Assembly (NCBI RefSeq): GCF_007828215.1
Contig: NZ_VIUE01000026.1
Location: forward strand, 23,703 to 87,702
Length of the DNA: 64,000 nt
Direction: 5' to 3'
Source: Pseudomonas sp. SJZ074
Lineage (GTDB): Bacteria; Pseudomonadota; Gammaproteobacteria; Pseudomonadales; Pseudomonadaceae
Shown: positions 17,000 through 24,580 of the stretch, in pieces
How the letters are laid out: every line of letters begins with the position of its first letter
How positions within the stretch are numbered: position 1 is the first letter of the stretch
The notes under the pieces: generated by a model
The model's input: only the letters and a program-made list of their open reading frames with translations
Told to the model about the DNA's origin: nothing
Database searches by the model: none
Program-made: the position numbers and the translations under genes

Positions 17000-18397
17000 A
17001 TGAACACCCCAGCCGCAATCGCACCGATCTTTCCTGACAGCATCTTCCGCGCCTACGACATCCGTGGCGTCGTGCCGGAAACCCTGACTGGCGAAACCGC
17101 CTACTGGATCGGCCGCGCCATTGGCTCCCAGAGCCTGGCCCAGGGCGAACCGAACGTGTGCGTCGGCCGCGATGGCCGCTTGTCCGGCCCCGAGCTGGTC
17201 GAGCAGTTGATCAAGGGCGTTGCCGACAGCGGCTGCCATGTCAGCGACGTTGGCCTGGTACCGACCCCGGCCCTGTATTACGCCGCCAACGTACTGGCCG
17301 GCAAATCCGGCGTGATGCTCACCGGCAGCCACAACCCGTCGAACTACAACGGCTTCAAGATCGTCATCGCCGGCGACACCCTCGCCAACGAGCAGATCCA
17401 GGCCCTGCATACCCGCCTCAAGACCAACGACCTGAGCAGCGGCAAGGGCACTGTCACCAAAGTCGACATCCTCGAGCGCTACAGTGACGAAATCGTCAAG
17501 GACGTAAAGCTGGCCCGCCGCCTGAAAGTGGTGGTCGATTGCGGCAACGGCGCGGCCGGCGTGATCGCCCCGCAACTGATCGAAGCCCTGAACTGCGAGG
17601 TCATCCCGCTGTTCTGCGAGGTGGACGGCAACTTCCCCAACCACCATCCGGACCCGGGCAAACTGGAAAACCTCGAAGACCTGATCGCCAAGGTCAAGGA
17701 AACCAATGCCGACCTGGGCCTGGCCTTCGACGGCGACGGCGACCGCGTCGGCGTGGTGACCAACACCGGCAGCGTGGTGTTCCCCGACCGCCTGTTGATG
17801 CTGTTCGCTCGCGACGTGGTGGCGCGCAATCCGAATGCCGAAATCATCTTCGACGTTAAATGCACCCGGCGCCTGGTCCCACTGATCAAGGAATATGGCG
17901 GTCGTGCGCTGATGTGGAAGACCGGCCATTCGTTGATCAAGAAGAAAATGAAGCAGAGCGGCGCCCTGCTGGCCGGCGAGATGAGCGGCCACATCTTCTT
18001 CAAGGAGCGCTGGTTCGGCTTCGACGACGGCATCTATAGCGCGGCACGCCTGCTGGAGATCCTCAGCAAGGAACAATCCAGCGCCGAAGACCTGTTCGCG
18101 ACCTTCCCGAACGATATTTCTACGCCGGAAATCAATATCCATGTGACCGAAGAGAGCAAATTCAGCATCATTGATGCACTGCACGACGCTCAATGGGGCG
18201 AAGGGGCCGAACTGACCACCATCGATGGTGTGCGGGTCGACTATCCCCACGGCTGGGGCCTGGTTCGCGCGTCCAACACCACGCCGGTGCTGGTCCTGCG
18301 TTTCGAGGCCGATAACGAAGCCGAGTTGCAGCGCATCAAGGATGTGTTCCACACCCAACTCAAACGTGTTGCACCCGATCTTCAACTACCGTTTTGA
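17000..18397 (+). CDS. algC: Phosphomannomutase/phosphoglucomutase
   Basis: A 465-residue alpha-D-phosphohexomutase of the AlgC type. It interconverts mannose-1-/6-phosphate and glucose-1-/6-phosphate, feeding alginate, LPS and rhamnolipid precursors. The phosphoserine loop is LTGSHNPSNYNGFKI (active Ser near residue 108), the metal loop is AFDGDGDRVGVVT, and the sugar loop GEMSGHIFF follows. The C-terminal RASNTTPVLVLRFEA is the phosphate-binding segment. Four-domain length agrees with P. aeruginosa AlgC. It is followed by argB after 27 bp, as in other pseudomonads. The 256-bp upstream gap should hold its promoter; I could not identify AlgR sites by eye. Confidence 0.96.
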   Translation: MNTPAAIAPIFPDSIFRAYDIRGVVPETLTGETAYWIGRAIGSQSLAQGEPNVCVGRDGRLSGPELVEQLIKGVADSGCHVSDVGLVPTPALYYAANVLAGKSGVMLTGSHNPSNYNGFKIVIAGDTLANEQIQALHTRLKTNDLSSGKGTVTKVDILERYSDEIVKDVKLARRLKVVVDCGNGAAGVIAPQLIEALNCEVIPLFCEVDGNFPNHHPDPGKLENLEDLIAKVKETNADLGLAFDGDGDRVGVVTNTGSVVFPDRLLMLFARDVVARNPNAEIIFDVKCTRRLVPLIKEYGGRALMWKTGHSLIKKKMKQSGALLAGEMSGHIFFKERWFGFDDGIYSAARLLEILSKEQSSAEDLFATFPNDISTPEINIHVTEESKFSIIDALHDAQWGEGAELTTIDGVRVDYPHGWGLVRASNTTPVLVLRFEADNEAELQRIKDVFHTQLKRVAPDLQLPF

Positions 18398-18424
18398 TTT
18401 TTTGAAGCGCCACTGGAGCCCTGA

Positions 18425-19330
18425 ATGACCCTCGAACGCGAAGCCGCCACCAACACCGCCAAGGTCCTGTCCGAAGCGTTGCCTTATATCCGACGCTACG
18501 TCGGCAAGACCCTGGTGATCAAATATGGCGGCAACGCGATGGAAAGCGAGGAGCTCAAGACCGGCTTCGCCCGCGACATCGTGCTGATGAAAGCCGTGGG
18601 CATCAACCCGGTGGTAGTGCATGGCGGTGGCCCGCAAATCGGCGACCTGCTCAAGCGCCTGGCGATCGAAAGCCACTTCATCGATGGCATGCGCGTCACC
18701 GACGCGCAGACCATGGACGTGGTGGAAATGGTCCTCGGCGGCCAGGTCAACAAAGACATCGTCAACCTGATCAACCGCCATGGCGGCAGCGCCATCGGCC
18801 TGACCGGTAAAGATGCCGAGCTGATCCGGGCGAAGAAACTCACCGTCACCCGCCAGACGCCGGAAATGACCCAGCCGGAAATCATCGACATCGGCCAGGT
18901 AGGCGAAGTGGTCGGGATCAATACCGACCTGCTGAACCTGCTAGTCAAGGGCGATTTCATCCCGGTGATCGCGCCTATCGGCGTGGGCGCCAACGGCGAG
19001 TCGTACAACATCAACGCCGACCTGGTGGCCGGCAAGGTCGCCGAAGCACTGAAAGCTGAAAAGCTGATGCTGCTGACCAACATCGCCGGCCTGATGGACA
19101 AGTCGGGCAAAGTCCTGACCGGCCTGTCGACCCAACAGGTCGACGATCTGATCGCGGACGGCACCATCTACGGCGGCATGCTGCCGAAGATCCGTTGCGC
19201 ACTGGAAGCGGTGCAAGGCGGCGTCGGCAGCTCGCTGATCATCGACGGCCGGGTGCCGAATGCGATCCTGCTGGAGATCTTTACCGATACTGGCGTGGGT
19301 ACGTTGATCAGTAATCGCAAGCGTCCATAA
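18425..19330 (+). CDS. argB: N-acetylglutamate kinase
   Basis: A 301-residue amino acid kinase that phosphorylates N-acetyl-L-glutamate, the second and usually feedback-regulated step of arginine synthesis. Signature segments are LVIKYGGNAMESEELKTGFA, VVVHGGGPQIGDLLKRL and INADLVAGKVAEALKAEKL. The extended N-terminus (about 25 residues, LSEALPYIRRYVGKTL) is of the kind found in arginine-inhibited hexameric kinases. It lies 27 bp after algC and ends at a strong terminator shared with pyrE. Confidence 0.97.
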   Translation: MTLEREAATNTAKVLSEALPYIRRYVGKTLVIKYGGNAMESEELKTGFARDIVLMKAVGINPVVVHGGGPQIGDLLKRLAIESHFIDGMRVTDAQTMDVVEMVLGGQVNKDIVNLINRHGGSAIGLTGKDAELIRAKKLTVTRQTPEMTQPEIIDIGQVGEVVGINTDLLNLLVKGDFIPVIAPIGVGANGESYNINADLVAGKVAEALKAEKLMLLTNIAGLMDKSGKVLTGLSTQQVDDLIADGTIYGGMLPKIRCALEAVQGGVGSSLIIDGRVPNAILLEIFTDTGVGTLISNRKRP

Positions 19331-19340
19331 GCCACACCCC

Positions 19341-19385
19341 AAAAAAAAAGACCCCGCTCAGCCTGGCTGAGCGGGGTCTTTTTTG
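19341..19385. terminator. Intrinsic terminator after argB
   Basis: A 13-bp perfect stem, GACCCCGCTCAGC/GCTGAGCGGGGTC with loop CTG (19350-19378), is preceded by nine A's and followed by six T's. It can act in both directions, after argB and beyond pyrE. Confidence 0.95.
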
Positions 19386-19410
19386 CACCGGCCACCTGCG
19401 AAATACCCCC

Positions 19411-19500
19411 TGTGGGAGCGAGCCTGCTCGCGATGGCGGAATGGACTTCAACACTGATGCTGACTGATCCGCCGCTATCGCGAGCAGGCTCGCTCCCACC
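19411..19500. repeat. REP pair (inverted)
   Basis: TGTGGGAGCGAGCCTGCTCG (19411 onward) and CGCGAGCAGGCTCGCTCCCA (to about 19499) form an inverted pair between the convergent argB and pyrE genes. This is the GAGCCTGCTCG variant of the repeat, unlike the GGGCTTGCTCG variant at 2.7 and 9.4 kb. Confidence 0.85.
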
Positions 19501-19518
19501 GGGGAATGTACAAGCCGA

Positions 19519-20163
19519 TCAGACGCCGAACTGCGCCCGATAAGCCTCGACCGCCGGCAAATGCTGCTTGAGCTGCGGGTCGTCGGCCAAAAACTCCAGA
19601 ACCTGGGTCAGCGAAACGATGCTGATGACCGGAATGCCGAAGTCACGCTCCACTTCCTGGATCGCCGACAGCTCGCCGTTGCCACGCTCCTGACGGTTCA
19701 GCGCAATCAGCACGCCGGCGGCCTTGGCGCCATCCTGGGAAGCGATGATCTGCATCACTTCACGGATGGCGGTGCCGGCGGTGATCACGTCGTCGATGAT
19801 CAGCACGTCACCGGTCAGCGGCGCGCCCACCAGGCTGCCACCTTCACCGTGGGCCTTGGCTTCCTTGCGGTTGAAGCACCAGGGCAGGTCGCGGTCGTGA
19901 TGTTCGGCCAGGGCGACGGCGGTGGTGGCGGCCAGCGGGATGCCTTTGTAGGCCGGGCCGAACAGCACGTCGAACGGGATGCCGCTCTCGACAATGGCCG
20001 CCGCATAGAAACGCCCCAGCTGGGCCAGGGCGGAACCGCTGTTGAACAGGCCGGCGTTGAAGAAGTACGGGCTCGTGCGCCCGGACTTGAGGGTGAACTC
20101 ACCGAAGCGCAAAACCCCGCGATCGATGGCAAAGCGAATGAAATCGCGCTGATACGCCTGCAT
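19519..20163 (-). CDS. pyrE: Orotate phosphoribosyltransferase
   Basis: A 214-residue enzyme that joins orotate to PRPP giving OMP, the fifth step of UMP synthesis. The PRPP-binding motif VLIIDDVITAGTAIREV and the loop CFNRKEAKAHGEGG are present. The start is set at the ATG at 20163 (MQAYQRDFIRFAIDRGVLRF), which matches the family N-terminus; an in-frame start five codons upstream gives an atypical MRLFF extension. The gene is divergent from crc with an 83-bp gap, the order known in other Pseudomonas. Confidence 0.96.
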   Translation of the reverse strand: MQAYQRDFIRFAIDRGVLRFGEFTLKSGRTSPYFFNAGLFNSGSALAQLGRFYAAAIVESGIPFDVLFGPAYKGIPLAATTAVALAEHHDRDLPWCFNRKEAKAHGEGGSLVGAPLTGDVLIIDDVITAGTAIREVMQIIASQDGAKAAGVLIALNRQERGNGELSAIQEVERDFGIPVISIVSLTQVLEFLADDPQLKQHLPAVEAYRAQFGV

Positions 20164-20246
20164 GAAAAAAAGCCTCAAATACCGCGGATTTAGCTAAATA
20201 GGTACACGGCGTGTATCATACACGCACGTGATTTTTGGGGCCATTT

Positions 20247-21026
20247 ATGCGGATCATCAGTGTGAACGTCAATGGTATTCAGGCTGCAGTGGAGCGAGGT
20301 TTGCTCAGTTGGCTGCAAGCACAGAATGCCGACGTCATCTGCCTGCAGGACACCCGCGCCTCCGCCTTTGAACTGGATGATGCAGCCTTCCAACTGGATG
20401 GTTACTTCCTTTATGCCTGCGATGCCGAAGTCCCCGCCCAGGGTGGCGTGGCTCTGTACTCGCGGCTGCAACCGAAGGCTGTCATCAACGGTCTCGGTTT
20501 CGAGACGGCGGACCGCTACGGGCGCTACCTGCAAGCCGATTTCGACAAGGTCAGCATCGCGACCTTATTGCTCCCTTCGGGGCAGAACGGCGATGAAGAT
20601 TTGAATCAGAAATTCAAGTTGATGGACGATTTCGCCCGTTACCTGGATAAGCAGCGGCGCAAACGTCGCGAGTACATCTATTGTGGCTCGCTGTACGTGG
20701 CGCAACAGAAGCTGGACATCAAGAACTGGCGCGACAGCCAGCAATCTCCGGGTTTCCTGGCGCCTGAACGGGCCTGGATGGACGAGATCATCGGCAACAT
20801 GGGCTATGTCGATGCCCTGCGCGAAGTCAGCCGCGAAGGCGACCAGTACAGCTGGTGGCCGGACAACGAACAGGCCGAGATGCTCAACCTCGGTTGGCGT
20901 TTCGACTACCAGTTGCTGACGCCCGGCCTGCGCCGTTTCGTGCGTAGCGCCCGCTTGCCGCGCCAGCCACGATTCTCGCAACATGCGCCGCTGATCGTGG
21001 ATTACGACTGGACGCTGACGATCTGA
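20247..21026 (+). CDS. crc: Catabolite repression control protein
   Basis: A 259-residue protein with an exonuclease III / endonuclease-phosphatase fold. In pseudomonads Crc lacks nuclease activity and works with Hfq to block translation of mRNAs for less preferred carbon sources. The start MRIISVNVNGIQAAVERGLL at 20247 matches Crc; a start four codons upstream is less likely. The segments ICLQDTRASAFELDD and YCGSLYVAQQKLDIKNWR replace residues that are catalytic in true exonuclease III. It probably helps repress the amine and D-alanine catabolic genes seen elsewhere in this window, though that is inference. Confidence 0.95.
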   Translation: MRIISVNVNGIQAAVERGLLSWLQAQNADVICLQDTRASAFELDDAAFQLDGYFLYACDAEVPAQGGVALYSRLQPKAVINGLGFETADRYGRYLQADFDKVSIATLLLPSGQNGDEDLNQKFKLMDDFARYLDKQRRKRREYIYCGSLYVAQQKLDIKNWRDSQQSPGFLAPERAWMDEIIGNMGYVDALREVSREGDQYSWWPDNEQAEMLNLGWRFDYQLLTPGLRRFVRSARLPRQPRFSQHAPLIVDYDWTLTI

Positions 21027-21043
21027 GGGGCGTTTCGCAGATA

Positions 21044-21075
21044 CAAAAAAACCGACAGCGCTGTCGGTTTTTTTG
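21044..21075. terminator. Intrinsic terminator after crc
   Basis: The palindrome ACCGACAGCGCTGTCGGT (21051-21068) is flanked by seven A's and eight T's, a clear bidirectional terminator between crc and the DUF4870 gene. Confidence 0.93.
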
Positions 21076-21093
21076 TGGCTGATCGCTTTACCC

Positions 21094-21187
21094 CTGTGGG
21101 AGCGAGCCCTGCTCGCGATAGGGGCCTGACATTCGACATCTACGTCGACTGACACGCCGCTATCGCGAGCAGGGCTCACTCCCACAG
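21094..21187. repeat. REP pair (inverted)
   Basis: CTGTGGGAGCGAGCCCTGCT near 21094 and the inverted TATCGCGAGCAGGGCTCACT ending near 21187 flank about 40 bp. Both carry a one-base insertion (GCCCTGC) relative to the commoner form, so the two arms have kept complementarity. Confidence 0.8.
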
Positions 21188-21204
21188 GGGTTATTCACTG
21201 ATCG

Positions 21205-21573
21205 TTATTTGATCACTCGCCAGGTAAACGGATACCGATACGGCTGCCCTTCATTGGCCTTGATCCCACCGATGATGGTCAGCACCAGCGCGCCGATGGC
21301 GATCAGCCCGAACAGGAAGAAGCCAATCACCACGATCATCAACAGGAAACTGATGAGCGAGGCAATCGCCACAGTGATCTGGAAGTTCAGCGCTTCCTTG
21401 CCTTGGGCATCGATGAACGGATCGGATTCGCGCTTGATCTGCCAGAGCACCAGCGGCCCGATCAGCGTACCAAACGGAATCACCAGGCCCGACAAGGCGG
21501 ACAGGTGGCAGAACATCGCCCATTGACGCGCCTCCCTGTCCGGCTGGGGCAGTAGCACTTGTTCATCACTCAT
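21205..21573 (-). CDS. DUF4870 (Tic20-like) membrane protein
   Basis: A 122-residue small integral membrane protein of the DUF4870 family. A short cytoplasmic N-terminus (MSDEQVLLPQPDREARQWAM) is followed by hydrophobic segments LSALSGLVIPFGTLIGPLVL and ISFLLMIVVIGFFLFGLIAI, with the family motif around FIDAQGKEALNFQIT. The ATG at 21573 is preferred because AAGGAGAGCGTC lies directly upstream; an in-frame start 11 codons earlier has no such site. It follows rph by 29 bp on the same strand, so they may be cotranscribed. Function unknown. Confidence 0.88.
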   Translation of the reverse strand: MSDEQVLLPQPDREARQWAMFCHLSALSGLVIPFGTLIGPLVLWQIKRESDPFIDAQGKEALNFQITVAIASLISFLLMIVVIGFFLFGLIAIGALVLTIIGGIKANEGQPYRYPFTWRVIK

Positions 21574-21602
21574 GACGCTCTCCTTGTCTGAAGCGCTGTA
21601 GA

Positions 21603-22325
21603 TCAATCGGCCAGGGCGGCCTTTTGCAGTTCGAAAATTTCGCTCATGCCTTTCTTCGCCAGCTCCAGCATAGCGTTCAGCTCTTCAGGCTGGAATGGCG
21701 CGCCCTCGGCAGTGCCCTGGACTTCGATGAAGCCGCCAGCGCTGGTCATGACGACGTTCAGGTCGGTCTCGGCAGCGGAGTCTTCCAGGTAATCCAGGTC
21801 CAGCACCGGCTCGCCCTGGTACATGCCCACCGAGACCGCGCCGATCATCTGCTTGAGCGGATCGCCGCCCTTGAGGCCGCCGCGCTTCTTGATCACTTTC
21901 AATGCATCGACCAGCGCAACCATGGCACCGGTAATGGAAGCCGTGCGGGTGCCGCCGTCGGCCTGGATCACGTCGCAATCGACATACAGCGTCACGTCGC
22001 CCAGCTTGGACATGTCCAGGGCGGCGCGCAGCGAACGGCCGATCAGGCGCTGGATTTCCAGGGTACGACCACCTTGCTTGCCACGGCTGGCCTCGCGCTG
22101 GTTCCGCTCACCGGTGGCGCGCGGCAGCATGCCGTACTCGGCCGTCAACCAGCCCTGGCCCTGGCCCTTGAGGAACCGAGGCACGCCATTTTCGACGCTG
22201 ACGGTGCAGATGACCTTGGTATCACCGAATTCGACCAGTACGGATCCCTCGGCGTGTTTGGTGTAGTTGCGGGTAATGCGGATCGAGCGGAGCTGATCGG
22301 CAGCGCGACCACTTGGACGTTTCAT
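21603..22325 (-). CDS. rph: Ribonuclease PH
   Basis: A 240-residue phosphorolytic 3'-5' exoribonuclease that trims tRNA precursors and takes part in rRNA turnover. Core segments are MKRPSGRAADQLRSIRITRN, EYGMLPRATGERNQREASRG and VYVDCDVIQADGGTRTASIT-like LYVDCDVIQADGGTRTASI. The product is full length with an intact C-terminus, unlike the frameshifted rph of E. coli K-12. The ATG at 22325 gives the family start. It is divergent from yicC across a 267-bp gap. Confidence 0.96.
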   Translation of the reverse strand: MKRPSGRAADQLRSIRITRNYTKHAEGSVLVEFGDTKVICTVSVENGVPRFLKGQGQGWLTAEYGMLPRATGERNQREASRGKQGGRTLEIQRLIGRSLRAALDMSKLGDVTLYVDCDVIQADGGTRTASITGAMVALVDALKVIKKRGGLKGGDPLKQMIGAVSVGMYQGEPVLDLDYLEDSAAETDLNVVMTSAGGFIEVQGTAEGAPFQPEELNAMLELAKKGMSEIFELQKAALAD

Positions 22326-22592
22326 AGGGAACACCTGTACAGAGGACGGAAAACTGCCGGCATTATAAAGCCGCGAATCGTCCTAGGGCAGTTTAAAACG
22401 CCGCGCCGTTCTAAAAACCGCCGCCTCAAAGACCCGCCCGACGGGCTGCAGCGCTTTGTCACAGGCACGGTTTGGGGGCATGCGCCTCACTGCGCTACAA
22501 TCCTGCGCCTTTGCTGCCCGTCGACTTTTTATCCACAGACTCCAGGCGCCACGACCCCGGTCGTGCCCGTCCTGCATTGCGAGGAACCTCCC

Positions 22593-23456
22593 ATGGTGCA
22601 CAGCATGACCGCCTTCGCCCGCGTCGAAAAGGCCGGCGCCCAAGGCACGCTGAGCTGGGAACTGCGCTCGGTCAACAGCCGTTACCTGGAGCCGCACCTG
22701 CGCCTGCCCGAATCCTTCCGCGACCTGGAAGGCGGCGTACGCGAAGCTCTGCGCCAAGGCCTGTCCCGAGGCAAGCTGGAGTGCACCCTGCGTTTCACCG
22801 AAGAAAACACCGGCAAGCCATTGCAAGTGGACCGCGAACGCGCCGCCCAACTGGTAGCCGCTGCCGAAACCGTCGCCAGCCTGATCAAAAACCCCGCCGC
22901 CCTGAACCCGCTGGAAGTCCTCGCCTGGCCTGGCGTGCTGGTGGGCGATGCCAGCGATCCCCAGGCACTGAATGCCGAGGCGCTGGCGCTCTTCAACCAG
23001 GGGCTCAAGGAACTCAAGGCCGGCCGTGAGCGCGAAGGCGCGGAACTGGCCCGACTGATCAATGAGCGGCTGACGTCCATAGAAGAAGACGTGACGACCC
23101 TGCGCGAACTGGTTCCGCAAATGCTCGCCACCCAGCGCCAGAAAGTCCTGGACCGCTTTGCCGACATGAAGGCCGAGCTGGATCCGCAGCGCCTGGAACA
23201 GGAAATGGTCATGCTCGCGCAGAAAAGCGACGTGGCCGAAGAACTGGATCGCCTGAGCACCCACATCATCGAAGTCCGCCGGGTGCTCAAGTCCGGCGGT
23301 GCGGCCGGTCGCCGCCTCGACTTCCTGATGCAAGAGCTCAACCGCGAAGCTAATACACTGGGCTCCAAAGCCTTCGACCCGCGCAGCACCCAGGCTGCGG
23401 TCAACCTCAAGGTGTTGATCGAGCAAATGCGCGAACAAGTGCAGAACATTGAGTAA
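22593..23456 (+). CDS. yicC: YicC family endoribonuclease-like protein
   Basis: A 287-residue YicC/YloC protein. The family start MVHSMTAFARVEKAGAQGTL is at the ATG at 22593, behind GAGGAACC; the same frame is open far upstream only as antisense to rph. The C-terminal DUF1732 block LDFLMQELNREANTLGSKAF with the preceding QKSDVAEELDRLSTHI is conserved. E. coli YicC has been reported to be an endoribonuclease affecting sRNA stability; activity here is inferred from the family. It precedes gmk by 12 bp, a common bacterial pairing. Confidence 0.93.
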   Translation: MVHSMTAFARVEKAGAQGTLSWELRSVNSRYLEPHLRLPESFRDLEGGVREALRQGLSRGKLECTLRFTEENTGKPLQVDRERAAQLVAAAETVASLIKNPAALNPLEVLAWPGVLVGDASDPQALNAEALALFNQGLKELKAGREREGAELARLINERLTSIEEDVTTLRELVPQMLATQRQKVLDRFADMKAELDPQRLEQEMVMLAQKSDVAEELDRLSTHIIEVRRVLKSGGAAGRRLDFLMQELNREANTLGSKAFDPRSTQAAVNLKVLIEQMREQVQNIE

Positions 23457-23468
23457 GGCTAACCCGAC

Positions 23469-24089
23469 ATGACCCACAGCACCGGCACTCTCTACATCAT
23501 TTCCGCGCCCTCGGGCGCCGGCAAGACCAGCCTGGTCAAGGCCCTGATCGACGCCGAGCCGCAGATCCGCGTCTCGGTTTCCCACACCACCCGCGCCATG
23601 CGCCCGGGTGAAGTGAACGGCGTGAACTACCACTTCGTCGACCGCGAAGAATTCGTGAGGATGGCCGAGCACGGCGACTTCCTGGAGCGCGCCGAAGTCT
23701 TCGGCAACCTCTACGGCACCTCGCAGAGCTACTTGCAGCAGACCCTGGACGAAGGCCACGACCTGATCCTGGAAATCGACTGGCAAGGCGCCGAACAAGT
23801 GCGCAAGCTGATGCCCCAGGCCCGTTCGATCTTCATCCTGCCACCCAGCCAGCAAGCCTTGCGCCAGCGCCTGACCAACCGTGGCCAGGACAGCGACGAG
23901 ATCATCGAAGGCCGGATGCGCGAAGCGGTCAGCGAAATGAGCCACTACGTGGACTACGACTACCTGATCATCAACGACGATTTCGCCCAGGCGCTGGACG
24001 ACCTGAAGGCGGTTTTCCGCGCCAATCAGCTGCAACAGAAACGCCAGCAGCAACGTTTCGGTAAATTATTGGCCGAACTGCTGGGCTGA
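23469..24089 (+). CDS. gmk: Guanylate kinase
   Basis: A 206-residue guanylate kinase converting GMP to GDP with ATP. The P-loop SAPSGAGKTSLVKAL is near the N-terminus, followed by the GMP-binding segments VSHTTRAMRPGEVNGVNYHF and EIDWQGAEQVRK. It lies 12 bp after yicC and upstream of rpoZ and spoT, which places GTP/ppGpp substrate supply beside ppGpp metabolism. A modest hairpin with a T-run (24164-24193) separates it from rpoZ. Confidence 0.96.
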   Translation: MTHSTGTLYIISAPSGAGKTSLVKALIDAEPQIRVSVSHTTRAMRPGEVNGVNYHFVDREEFVRMAEHGDFLERAEVFGNLYGTSQSYLQQTLDEGHDLILEIDWQGAEQVRKLMPQARSIFILPPSQQALRQRLTNRGQDSDEIIEGRMREAVSEMSHYVDYDYLIINDDFAQALDDLKAVFRANQLQQKRQQQRFGKLLAELLG

Positions 24090-24163
24090 CCGGCCCTTCC
24101 CAAAACCGCTGCAACAGCTTTACATTGGCACTTGCAGCGCGCCGAGGGGCTTGGTCAAAAAAT

Positions 24164-24193
24164 CAGCGCTTCCCTAAACGCTGGTGTTTTTTT
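24164..24193 (+). terminator. Weak terminator between gmk and rpoZ
   Basis: A 5-bp stem CAGCG/CGCTG with a 10-nt loop is followed by GTGTTTTTTT. The T-run is good but the stem is short, so termination may be partial. Confidence 0.45.
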
Positions 24194-24256
24194 AAACTGT
24201 CGAGTCCGCTCGCCCAACCGGGCAGCGCGCATATTGCATTCGCTCCGAGGAATACC

Positions 24257-24520
24257 ATGGCCCGCGTAACCGTTGAAGACTGCCTAGAACACGTGGAAAA
24301 CCGCTTTGAGCTGGTCATGCTCTCTACCAAGCGTGCCCGTCAACTGGCCACCGGCGGCAAAGAGCCATTGGTCCAGTGGGAAAACGACAAGCCTACCGTG
24401 GTAGCGCTGCGTGAAATCGCCGAAGGCCTGATGAGCTACGAGTTCATCGCCAACGCTGAAATCGTTGAAGACGAACCGCTGTTCGCGGCGTTCGAGGACG
24501 AGTCCAACGAGGCGGTCTAA
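24257..24520 (+). CDS. rpoZ: RNA polymerase omega subunit
   Basis: An 87-residue omega subunit, which helps assemble RNA polymerase by binding the beta-prime subunit and contributes to a ppGpp-binding site. The conserved MARVTVEDCLEHVENRFELV and KRARQLATGGKEP segments are present. The start is the ATG at 24257 behind CCGAGGAATACC; an upstream open stretch is non-coding. It precedes spoT by 60 bp, the classic gmk-rpoZ-spoT order. Confidence 0.97.
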   Translation: MARVTVEDCLEHVENRFELVMLSTKRARQLATGGKEPLVQWENDKPTVVALREIAEGLMSYEFIANAEIVEDEPLFAAFEDESNEAV

Positions 24521-24580
24521 ATCTATGCCTGGTCGACGTAGCACGGCGCGGGGTCACAGCAAACGGCAGGAGTCATCATC

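Noticed and set aside
19411..19500. Repeat pairs considered as a CRISPR array
   Set aside because: They are inverted pairs at scattered intergenic sites, not regularly spaced direct repeats, and there are no cas genes.
22383..24053. A 556-codon open frame on the minus strand
   Set aside because: Antisense to yicC and gmk, without a ribosome binding site or recognisable motif.
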